A DNA stretch of 7,665 nt from Ignavibacteriota bacterium (GTDB lineage: Bacteria > Bacteroidota > UBA10030 > UBA6906): assembly GCA_003161755.1 (NCBI GenBank), contig PMNP01000211.1:1-7665 (forward strand), given 5' to 3'. Made by a program: the position numbers and the translations under genes. The stretch's first letter is position 1; the number at the start of each line of letters is the position of its first letter. Below are positions 1-7,665 of the stretch, in pieces. The notes under the pieces are model-generated. The model was not told where the DNA came from. It ran no database searches and saw only the letters and a list, made by a program, of their open reading frames with translations.

Positions 1-281
1 TTGCCTTCCATCACCGGCTTGCCGGCAAGAGGACCGATGTTCCCCAGACCCAGGACTGCCGTCCCGTTGCTAATAACTGCAACAAGATTGCCTTTCGCGG
101 TATACTTGTAGGCATCGACAGGATTCGCGGCAATTTCACGGCACGGTTCGGCGACCCCCGGGGTATACGCCAGAGAAAGATCCCGCTGGGTTGCACAGGG
201 TTTGGTTGAAACAACTTCGATCTTCCCGGCCCGTCCATTGCTGTGGTAGTCGAGCGCATCCTGTTTCCGTATCATGGCCAT
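1..281 (-). CDS. maeB: NADP-dependent malic enzyme, MaeB type (N-terminal part, cut by the window edge)
   Basis: Malic enzyme oxidatively decarboxylates malate to pyruvate and CO2 in the cytoplasm, usually with NADP in the MaeB group. Only the first 93 codons are in the window; the C-terminal end lies beyond position 1. The visible part is typical of the family N-terminus. The motif [11 protein letters not shown] (residues 37-47) carries the conserved catalytic-type Tyr39, and [20 protein letters not shown] (72-91) is the family signature leading to the catalytic Lys, expected at residue 94, whose codon is split by the edge. The chosen start is ATG at 281-279, with GGAG five bases upstream. 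A second Met two codons later is possible but has worse spacing. Many MaeB proteins have a C-terminal phosphotransacetylase-like domain; whether this one does cannot be seen. It is transcribed away from the neighbouring M48 gene. The family call is secure; the cofactor is inferred. Confidence 0.93.
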   Translation of the reverse strand, partial: MAMIRKQDALDYHSNGRAGKIEVVSTKPCATQRDLSLAYTPGVAEPCREIAANPVDAYKYTAKGNLVAVISNGTAVLGLGNIGPLAGKPVMEG

Positions 282-286
282 AAGAA

Positions 287-290
287 CTCC
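287..290 (-). promoter_or_regulatory. Shine-Dalgarno site of maeB
   Basis: Read on the minus strand, GGAG lies five bases before the ATG at 281. This is the clearest ribosome binding site in the window that agrees with a family-supported start, and it favours that ATG over the Met codon two positions downstream. Confidence 0.6.
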
Positions 291-518
291 GTGAGTGATC
301 TGCTCCCGGCAAACCTTGTGGCGAACTATGCCTGACGGAACTCATTCCCGCAAGGGTTTGGAAAATCACTGCATGTGCCGTGGAGCGTACCTGATGAGAG
401 CCTGTATCTTGAATGTAACACCGATAGAATACATCTTCCAGTTTTTCGCAATTGTACGCTATGAATATATTCCCCTTATTCGCAACCCTAAGCCCCATTT
501 TCACAACTCACGCAATTG

Positions 519-547
519 TTGCATTTAAAGACCCATTTGACTATCAT
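519..547 (+). promoter_or_regulatory. Possible sigma70-type promoter for the M48-pyrG operon
   Basis: TTGCAT at 519-524 is followed after 17 bases by TATCAT at 542-547. The -10 matches five of six consensus bases; the -35 matches only three. Transcription would begin near 554, leaving a leader of about 35 bases before the ATG at 589. The position and spacing are right, but the match could arise by chance in an A+T-rich stretch, and in Bacteroidota relatives the main sigma factor prefers a different consensus. Confidence 0.35.
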
Positions 548-588
548 AAAAAAACCACGGCGTTCCACTACGAGAATCTGCCCGGACT

Positions 589-1728
589 ATGGCGCCCGAA
601 GGGAACGTAACTGCTGTTTCCTCATTCCTTCCTTCTAGCGACAGCAAGAAATACAACCGCATCAAACTCGGCACCGGGATTGTTTCCTCTCTGCTTTCCT
701 TTTCGCTGATGGTTTACCTTGTCGCAACGGGATCTTCCCGGATGCTGGCCGATTGGTGTTCGACCACTGTTCGACACCCCTATGGTCGGCTGTTGATCTT
801 TTCCGCACTCGTGGGCTGCATCCAGATGATTCTGACACTGCCATGTTCGTGGTATTCGGGATTTCTGGTGGAACATCGGTTTGGATTATCCAACCAGACT
901 CTGGCGCGTTGGGCATGGGAGAAGATCAAGGAAACTATTGTTGCCGGACCGGTGGTGGCGGGAGTGCTGATGGTTCTGTATTATTGCCTGACAACCTGGG
1001 GCTCGTATTGGTGGCTCCCGCTCAGCATCGCACTAACGCTGCTCTCGGTGGTCTTTGCGCGGCTGGCCCCAATACTCGTTCTCCCTTTGTTCTACAAGCT
1101 TACTCCGCTTACGGAAGGACCATTGAGAAGTCGCATTGTTGATCTGTGCAGTCGGTCCGGAGTATATGTGAAAGGCATCTTCACATTCAATCTTAGCAAG
1201 AATACACGGAAGGCGAACGCCGCATTCACCGGAATCGGCAAGGCCAAACGGATCATCCTCGGCGACACTCTCGTGAACGCGTTCACAGAAGAAGAAGTCG
1301 CAACGGTGTTTGCGCACGAACTCGGACATTACCGTCATCATCATATCGCGATTGGTATGTCACTCGGTGTCGTGTCCACATTCTTCGGGTTGTACCTGAC
1401 TTCGCTAGCCTATGCATGGTCGGTGAATTTTCTGGGATTCACGACGCTCTACGACATTGCCGCTCTGCCGCTCCTCGCAGTCTGGTTGACATTCTATGGA
1501 TTGTTGACCAACCCGTTGGACAATATCCTGTCACGAAGGCATGAGCGTCAGGCCGACACGTATGCCGTCCGGGTCACCCGCAATGGGGCAGCCTTTATTT
1601 CTGCATTGCAGAAGCTGGCAACAATGAATCTCGCGGATCCCGAGCCTCATCCATTGGTCGAGTTCCTGTTTCACAGTCATCCGTCGATCGGAAAACGGAT
1701 CCGATCCATTGAGTCGATACGCGTATGA
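589..1728 (+). CDS. Ste24-like M48 family integral membrane metalloprotease
   Basis: This is a zinc protease of the M48A (Ste24/CAAX prenyl protease 1) type, 379 residues, embedded in the inner membrane. The zinc site is complete: HELGH at 243-247 supplies two His ligands and the catalytic Glu244, and Glu319 in RRHERQAD is the third ligand, with the conserved Asp323. Other family blocks are EHRFGLSNQT (95-104), the NAAFTGIGKAKRIILGDTLV region (210-229) and the C-terminal FHSHPSIGKRI (361-371). Hydrophobic segments lie at about 27-47, 65-88, 115-135, 141-168, 252-278 and 285-308. It is somewhat shorter than eukaryotic Ste24. Bacteria generally lack prenylated CAAX proteins, so the substrate is unknown; membrane protein quality control is one possibility by analogy with HtpX. 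The ATG start has no good Shine-Dalgarno. The stop codon overlaps the start of the acyltransferase gene, so the two are probably translated together. Confidence 0.9.
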   Translation: MAPEGNVTAVSSFLPSSDSKKYNRIKLGTGIVSSLLSFSLMVYLVATGSSRMLADWCSTTVRHPYGRLLIFSALVGCIQMILTLPCSWYSGFLVEHRFGLSNQTLARWAWEKIKETIVAGPVVAGVLMVLYYCLTTWGSYWWLPLSIALTLLSVVFARLAPILVLPLFYKLTPLTEGPLRSRIVDLCSRSGVYVKGIFTFNLSKNTRKANAAFTGIGKAKRIILGDTLVNAFTEEEVATVFAHELGHYRHHHIAIGMSLGVVSTFFGLYLTSLAYAWSVNFLGFTTLYDIAALPLLAVWLTFYGLLTNPLDNILSRRHERQADTYAVRVTRNGAAFISALQKLATMNLADPEPHPLVEFLFHSHPSIGKRIRSIESIRV

Positions 1729-2450
1729 TGTACGGACTACTTGGTGTTACCCGTTTTGTCGCGGGATTCATGATTTCCATCGGCATGGCGGCGCTGGAGA
1801 TTCTTTTTCTTCCGGTGCAACGGAAGAGCGGGCGCGTGTTCCACGCTCTTGCCAGGTTCTGGGCGCGCGCTGTCTTGGCCTCCTCCGGCGTGAAGGTCCA
1901 TGTCCGCGGACTTGAAAAGGTGGATTTCTCACGCAATTATGTATACGTGTCTAACCACGCAAGTATGTTCGATATTCCGGCAATTGTTGCATCGGTCCCT
2001 GATCAGATTCGGATTATCTACAAGAAGGAATTGGAGGTGATTCCGATATTCGGCTGGGGTTTGAAATGGGGCAGTTATATCGGGATCGACAGAGGCAGAG
2101 GCCCGAAGGCTATGCGCAGCCTTGAAGAGGCCATCGATAAGATTCGCAACGGTGCGTCAGTCCTCCTCTATGCGGAGGGCACCCGCACGCAGGATGGAGA
2201 TCTGCAACCGTTCAAACGAGGTGCGTTTAATATCGCCGTGCGCGCGGGAATTCCTGTCGTCCCGCTAACGGTGAACGGAACATTCCCCATCCTACCGAAA
2301 GGATCGATCGTCATTCGTCCCAGGCCGGCGGAGATTGTTCTTGATACTCCGATTCCGGTGGAGGGGCAGGGCAAAGAGGAGGAATTGCGGCTCATGGACC
2401 GAGTCCATGAAGCGATCCAAAAGAACTACGACAAACATCGTCAGGAGTGA
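1725..2450 (+). CDS. plsC: 1-acyl-sn-glycerol-3-phosphate acyltransferase (PlsC family)
   Basis: A membrane-bound acyltransferase of 241 residues that adds the second acyl chain to lysophosphatidic acid, giving phosphatidic acid for phospholipid synthesis. All family blocks are seen: NHASMFD (77-83, the NHx4D catalytic motif with His78 and Asp83), the GSYIGIDRGRG stretch (block II), AEGTR around 150-154 (EGTR, glycerol phosphate binding) and IPVVPLTVNG (block IV). One hydrophobic anchor lies at about residues 7-30. Length is normal for PlsC. The start at 1725 (ATGATG) overlaps the TGA stop of the protease gene; the second ATG, at 1728, would serve as well. There is no strong Shine-Dalgarno, which fits re-initiation by ribosomes leaving the upstream gene. 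The exact acyl acceptor cannot be read from sequence, and some family members act on other lipids. Confidence 0.92.
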   Translation: MMYGLLGVTRFVAGFMISIGMAALEILFLPVQRKSGRVFHALARFWARAVLASSGVKVHVRGLEKVDFSRNYVYVSNHASMFDIPAIVASVPDQIRIIYKKELEVIPIFGWGLKWGSYIGIDRGRGPKAMRSLEEAIDKIRNGASVLLYAEGTRTQDGDLQPFKRGAFNIAVRAGIPVVPLTVNGTFPILPKGSIVIRPRPAEIVLDTPIPVEGQGKEEELRLMDRVHEAIQKNYDKHRQE

Positions 2451-2459
2451 GTATCCCGT

Positions 2460-2753
2460 ATGGCCGTCACACTCAAGGTGGTTGAACATGTTGCGTCGCT
2501 CGCGCGGCTTTCGTTCAGTGACGATGAGAAGTTGAAACTCATGGAACAGCTGAATCAGATCCTTCAGTACATGGACGAGCTGAACACCGTCAACACAGAC
2601 AATATTGAGCCGCTTTCCCATGTCATCGAGCTTGGAAACGCATTCCGTCAGGATGAACTGCGGGAAAGCATGCCACAGGAGGAAATCCTGAAGAATGCGC
2701 CGTCACATACCGATAAGTTTTTCAAAGTACCGAAAGTCATTGGCGATCGATGA
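2460..2753 (+). CDS. gatC: Asp-tRNA(Asn)/Glu-tRNA(Gln) amidotransferase subunit C
   Basis: GatC is the small subunit that wraps around and stabilises the GatA amidase in the GatCAB complex, which converts mischarged Glu-tRNA(Gln) or Asp-tRNA(Asn) to the correct amidated form. The 97-residue length is standard. Family hallmarks are VVEHVASLARLSF (7-19), the helix through QLNQILQYMDELN (30-42), NIEPLSHV (48-55), the RQDELRES stretch (63-70), and NAP plus FFKVPKVI near the C-terminus (79-81 and 87-94). It starts 9 bases after plsC. AGGAG at 2443-2447, inside the end of plsC, is a possible but distant (12-base) ribosome site. The TGA stop overlaps the kdsB start in an ATGA. GatA and GatB are not in the window; a gatC separated from them is common. 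Identification is secure. Confidence 0.95.
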   Translation: MAVTLKVVEHVASLARLSFSDDEKLKLMEQLNQILQYMDELNTVNTDNIEPLSHVIELGNAFRQDELRESMPQEEILKNAPSHTDKFFKVPKVIGDR

Positions 2754-3510
2754 GTACACCACCCCGCGTCATCGCAGTTATTCCGGCCCGTATGGCATCG
2801 CAGCGGCTCCCGGGAAAACCCCTGGCTGACATCTGCGGGCAGCCAATGATCGTGCATGTCATACATCGGACGCGCAAGGCATCACTGATCGACGAAGTTC
2901 TGGTGGCCACGGACGACGCGAAGATCGCGGCCGCAGCGCACTCTGCCGGCTGCCGTGCAATCATGACTTCGTCTGATCTTCAAAGCGGCACGGATCGGAT
3001 CGCCGCTGCCCTTCGCGAATATCCTCACGGCGAAATTATTGTCAATGTGCAAGGCGATGAGCCTCTAATTCCACCGGCCATGATCGATCAGGCAGTTCGG
3101 CCATTATTGGATGACCAAACCCTTGTGGCGGGAACTCTTGTCACGCCCATCACTTCAAAGGACGAACTCCTGAATCCGTCGTTGCCGAAAGTGGTGCTGG
3201 ACAAGAACGGTTTCTGCCTGTACTTTTCACGATCGCCAATTCCCCATGTGAGGGACATCCCGGTTGAAGAGTGGGCCCAGAGCACTTCCATGTACAGGCA
3301 CATCGGATTGTATGTATATCGGCGGGAATTCCTATTCACATACACTTCTCTTCCTCAGTTGCCCCTCGAGAAGGCGGAAAAACTCGAACAGCTTCGGGTG
3401 TTGGAGCATGGCTACAAAATGAAGGCGACAGTGACGAACTTGGAGAGCATTTCCGTCGACACTCCCGGCGACCTGGAAAAAGTCAGGGCATTGATGGGAA
3501 GCGAACAACG

Positions 3511-3514
<4 letters not shown>
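2750..3514 (+). CDS. kdsB: 3-deoxy-manno-octulosonate cytidylyltransferase (CMP-Kdo synthetase)
   Basis: KdsB couples Kdo to CMP using CTP, releasing diphosphate, and so activates the sugar that joins lipid A to the LPS core. It is a cytoplasmic enzyme. At 254 residues it has the usual length. The nucleotide-binding N-terminus VIPARMASQRLPGKP spans residues 10-24. It is followed by VATDD (52-56), VNVQGDEP (98-105) with Asp103 at the position of a known Mg2+ ligand, the YFSRSPIPHVRD region, the LEKAEKLEQLRVLEHG block, and SVDTPGDLEKV (235-245) with the second expected Mg2+ ligand, Asp237. The ATG start overlaps the gatC stop (ATGA) and the stop overlaps the next start in the same way. The gene implies a Kdo-containing lipopolysaccharide. 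It consumes CTP, the product of pyrG in the same operon. Confidence 0.96.
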
Positions 3515-5785
<2,271 letters not shown>

Positions 5786-5911
5786 CGTTAAGAGAAGGGA
5801 ATTGCTGTTTTTGGGATCGAACGAGGAATCTTATTTGTCGATTGGTGTGTTACACTGAATGCCCAGGGATCCAAACCAAGCTGTTGTCCAACCATTACCG
5901 TGTGTGAAACC
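5786..5911 (+). other. Short intergenic gap after pyrG
   Basis: This 126-base gap lies between pyrG and the DUF1801 gene. A run of five T occurs at about 5809-5813, but I see no stable G+C-rich stem before it, so a standard intrinsic terminator is not supported. No promoter with good -35/-10 spacing was found. Whether the next gene belongs to the operon is therefore undecided. Confidence 0.4.
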
Positions 5912-6310
5912 ATGCAAAGGACCCGTCATCTCGACGCTGTGGATCATTTCGTAAAGCAACAGCCCCGTGCTGTCAAATCCGTCCTGATTGGACTTCGGAA
6001 ACTCATTCGTTCGAGCGTTCCCGATGTGACGGAGCACTTTCAGGTGTCGTCACACCGCATTGTCTACAGAGTGGCTGAAGGAAAGAAGTCGTATGCATTT
6101 TGCTTTCTTGCCACGGCCACGAAAGAAGTGCATCTGGGATTCGACCACGGATCCGCTCTCACCGATCCCGAAAACCTGCTTGCAGGCAAAGGAAAGCGCG
6201 TTCGCCATGTTGTTGTTGCGAAACGCATAGAGATAGACCCGGATACTTTCTCCTTGCTCATTGCGGAAGCAGCCCTTGTGGCGGTCAACAGGGGTCAGGC
6301 GATCGAGTAG
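5912..6310 (+). CDS. DUF1801 (YdhG-like) domain protein
   Basis: A small, probably cytoplasmic protein of 132 residues belonging to the widespread DUF1801 family, whose molecular role is not established. Recognisable features are the N-terminal pattern LDAVDHFVKQQPRAVKSVL (7-25), LRKLIRSSVPDVTEHF (28-43), and the C-terminal block EVHLGFDHGSALTDPENLL (72-90) followed by GKGKRVRHV (92-100). That block matches the family theme of HLGF, then a G-L-DPE stretch, then GKR-RHV. There is no signal peptide or membrane segment. The start is ATG at 5912; a GTG at 5900 in the same frame would add four residues. Neither has a clear Shine-Dalgarno. It is separated from pyrG by 126 bases and runs head-on into the minus-strand membrane protein gene with 22 bases between the stops. 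Family call fairly sure; function unknown. Confidence 0.8.
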   Translation: MQRTRHLDAVDHFVKQQPRAVKSVLIGLRKLIRSSVPDVTEHFQVSSHRIVYRVAEGKKSYAFCFLATATKEVHLGFDHGSALTDPENLLAGKGKRVRHVVVAKRIEIDPDTFSLLIAEAALVAVNRGQAIE

Positions 6311-6332
6311 CATGGCTTCGTTGTGTATCTCC

Positions 6333-7370
6333 TCACACATCGTTCGCAGGTTGCAGCTTGGCGTGATTTATCGGCAATGGCATCCCGCCCAGTTTCGTCA
6401 GTGTGTATGCCATCGTAATTACAAGAATGGCGTAGCACTCAAAATACTGCCTATACTCATCAACATATCCCGCAACCACAGCCAAGACCACAAGCGCCAG
6501 AAGCTGGAGGATTCCCAGTTGCACCAGCAACGGCTTTTCCTTCCAAAATGCGAAAACCAGAAAACCGAGGAAAAGACAACTTACCAGTTCCGGCTCATTC
6601 AGAAACATCAACAGTTTCGGAAGATTATGATCATAGAGATGGAATTCGGCAATTGATCCAGGAATGCCCTGGCTCCACCAGGCGATCCCTCCCCGGATCA
6701 CCACTGCCAATCCCAAAAGGAGCCCGGAGTAGACAAACGCCTTCTTCCATCCATCCAGCGAACTACGCCAGAGCGTCGCGCTGAGGAGAAAGAGCACTGT
6801 GGTCTCCCGATTGAAACACGAAATACCAAAGACCACCAGATACGAAGTCCATTCCCGTCGACACGCGTACAACCAGAGCAAGGTGCTGAGGAACAACGTC
6901 ACAGGATCATAAAAGTAGTTGTGATATTGAAACATCACCGGCATTAAGACCATCGAGACAATTGTGATGATTTCCACTTGCAGCAGCGTCGCCAAAAACA
7001 TTGCCCGAAGGAGTTTGCGCATCGTTATCGCATATCCTGCGAAGCACGCCAGAACAAGGAGGGCGTGAAATTGATGGGCAACCGTTGCGGGAACGTTGCG
7101 CACCGGCACCCGGAGTGTTCCCGCCTCAATGCGTTCCCGGATGAATTCCGGGGTCACCTTTGCGGCACCAAGAACAACCATGGGGACAAGAACGCGTGTG
7201 GCAAATGGCCGAACCAATTGTCCACCATTCCAGCGATCCACATCCGCAGTAACGGGATTACCGGTTGAGAACAACGCAAAGTAAATGCCCGTCAAACGGT
7301 AGACGAGGAGCGTGTACAGGAGTATCTGAACAATACCTGTCAGCGTGATGGGGTTTGTACGTTGACGCAT
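6333..7370 (-). CDS. Multipass membrane protein, GT-C glycosyltransferase-like
   Basis: A 345-residue hydrophobic protein with roughly eight to ten membrane segments (about 12-34, 55-70, 98-118, 122-145, 155-170, 176-200, 211-229, 263-276, 281-301 and 309-327). I do not recognise a named gene. It shares the layout and short motifs of uncharacterised membrane proteins resembling GT-C glycosyltransferases: an acidic N-terminal loop (TADVDRWNGG, 41-50), RPFATRVLVP (54-63), FYDPVTLFL (153-161), FNRET (186-190) and DEYRQYFE (304-311). Such proteins often use lipid-linked sugars, but no substrate can be inferred. The start chosen is ATG at 7370, with GGAAAG eight bases upstream. The frame continues to a TTG at 7436 and an ATG at 7409, but both lie in the likely promoter. 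It is convergent with the DUF1801 gene and divergent from trmO, so it appears to be its own transcription unit. Confidence 0.72.
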   Translation of the reverse strand: MRQRTNPITLTGIVQILLYTLLVYRLTGIYFALFSTGNPVTADVDRWNGGQLVRPFATRVLVPMVVLGAAKVTPEFIRERIEAGTLRVPVRNVPATVAHQFHALLVLACFAGYAITMRKLLRAMFLATLLQVEIITIVSMVLMPVMFQYHNYFYDPVTLFLSTLLWLYACRREWTSYLVVFGISCFNRETTVLFLLSATLWRSSLDGWKKAFVYSGLLLGLAVVIRGGIAWWSQGIPGSIAEFHLYDHNLPKLLMFLNEPELVSCLFLGFLVFAFWKEKPLLVQLGILQLLALVVLAVVAGYVDEYRQYFECYAILVITMAYTLTKLGGMPLPINHAKLQPANDV

Positions 7371-7407
7371 AAGGAGGACTTTCCATGAATTCCCGGAATA
7401 CGAAGAC

Positions 7408-7436
7408 ATCTTAGTCAATCGATCATGCAATGTCAA
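7408..7436 (-). promoter_or_regulatory. Sigma70-type promoter of the GT-C-like membrane protein gene
   Basis: On the minus strand a perfect -35, TTGACA (7436-7431), is followed after exactly 17 bases by TAAGAT (7413-7408), which matches the -10 consensus at four of six positions. Transcription would start near 7401, about 30 bases before the ATG at 7370. The ATG at 7409 falls inside the -10 element and could not be translated from this promoter, so the site supports the shorter protein. Confidence 0.55.
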
Positions 7437-7493
7437 TTGGTATTTAGCTCCTGACTTTCTCTCTCTTCACCGGTCTCCTTCACGCGTTTTCCC

Positions 7494-7665
7494 ATGGCCG
7501 ATTCGATTCTTCTTCATCCCATCGGAGTCATCAGAACTCCTTACAGCGACAAGGCCGAAACTCCCCGGCAACCTGGGGAATTGCATGAACACGCCATTGG
7601 CGTGATCACCTTGTTTCCCCGCCGCAATTTCGAACAAGCCCTCGAGGATCTTGAGGGATTTGAGA
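7494..7665 (+). CDS. trmO: tRNA (N6-threonylcarbamoyladenosine(37)-N6)-methyltransferase TrmO (N-terminal part, cut by the window edge)
   Basis: TrmO (formerly YaeB/TsaA, UPF0066) uses S-adenosylmethionine to methylate t6A at position 37 of certain tRNAs, giving m6t6A beside the anticodon. Only the first 57 residues are present, reading off the right edge. They show the family N-terminus: HPIGVIRTPYSDKAETPRQP (8-27), with the PRQPG block, then IGVITLFP (35-42) and ALEDLEGFE (49-57), which normally leads into the next conserved strand. ATG at 7494 is the first usable start: the frame has a TGA at 7452 and no GTG or TTG between. There is no Shine-Dalgarno upstream. The gene is divergent from the membrane protein gene, with 123 bases between the start codons. 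The domain call rests on a short but distinctive segment. Confidence 0.88.
   Translation, partial: MADSILLHPIGVIRTPYSDKAETPRQPGELHEHAIGVITLFPRRNFEQALEDLEGFE

Larger units (their letters stand above)
282..588. other. Divergent intergenic region between maeB and the M48-pyrG operon
   Basis: This stretch of 307 bases holds no convincing gene. The open frames crossing it have no recognisable domain and overlap known start regions. It must contain the control signals for two divergent units. The 9-base word CGCAATTGT occurs twice, at 447-455 and 511-519. The second copy is part of a small inverted repeat, GCAA-TTG-TTGC (512-522), that overlaps the proposed -35 of the rightward promoter. The part from about 420 to 560 is visibly A+T-richer than the genes. 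I could not fix a promoter for maeB, whose leader would be long if it starts in the A+T-rich part. No riboswitch or hairpin terminator stood out. Confidence 0.6.

Noticed and set aside
136..504. Minus-strand open frame upstream of and overlapping the maeB start region
   Set aside because: It overlaps maeB in another frame, and no domain or family resemblance is seen in its product.
512..1992. A 13-base word, GCAATTGTTGCAT, shared by the intergenic region (512-524) and plsC (1980-1992)
   Set aside because: One shared 13-mer in about 7.7 kb is near chance expectation, and the plsC copy encodes ordinary conserved protein sequence.
3271..3510. N-terminal extension of the DUF502 open frame
   Set aside because: It lies wholly within kdsB in another frame, does not look like the family, and the ATG at 3511 forms a normal ATGA overlap with the kdsB stop.
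6175..6186. Palindrome CCTGCTTGCAGG near a T-run on the minus strand, a possible terminator for the GT-C-like gene
   Set aside because: The stem is only four to five base pairs with a tiny loop, it lies about 150 bases beyond the stop, and it is inside DUF1801 coding sequence.

Overview
The window holds chromosomal housekeeping and envelope genes from a Gram-negative bacterium of moderate G+C content (by eye, roughly half). KdsB makes the activated Kdo sugar of lipopolysaccharide, so an outer membrane is expected. The CTP synthase and GatC sequences look to me most like those of the Bacteroidota/Chlorobiota/Ignavibacteria side of the tree. That placement is an impression from memory, not a computed result. 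Shine-Dalgarno sequences are inconsistent: clear before maeB, weak or absent before several other genes.

Layout. On the minus strand, positions 1-281 carry the first 93 codons of a MaeB-type malic enzyme that runs off the left edge. A 307-base divergent intergenic region follows. From 589 to 5785 six plus-strand genes are packed almost without gaps: an Ste24-like M48 membrane metalloprotease, a PlsC-type acyltransferase, gatC, kdsB, a DUF502 membrane protein and pyrG. Neighbouring genes overlap by a few bases (ATGA-type junctions) or are 9 bases apart, which points to one translationally coupled operon. After a 126-base gap comes a small DUF1801-family protein (5912-6310). It converges on a minus-strand multipass membrane protein (6370s to 7370 region; CDS 6333-7370) that resembles GT-C-type glycosyltransferase-like proteins. 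From 7494 to the right edge lies the start of trmO, a tRNA m6t6A37 methyltransferase.

How the genes fit together. The central operon has a loose CTP and envelope theme. PyrG makes CTP. KdsB spends CTP to activate Kdo. PlsC makes phosphatidic acid, which normally goes on to CDP-diacylglycerol, also at the expense of CTP. The M48 protease and the DUF502 protein are both integral membrane proteins. GatC (tRNA-dependent Asn/Gln formation) is a translation gene carried in the same unit, without gatA or gatB nearby.

I found no rRNA, tRNA, CRISPR array, insertion sequence, phage gene or obvious new system. The points most worth a second look are the non-ATG start of pyrG with two competing TTG codons, a promoter that decides the start of the GT-C-like gene, and the M48-plsC-gatC-kdsB-DUF502-pyrG linkage itself.
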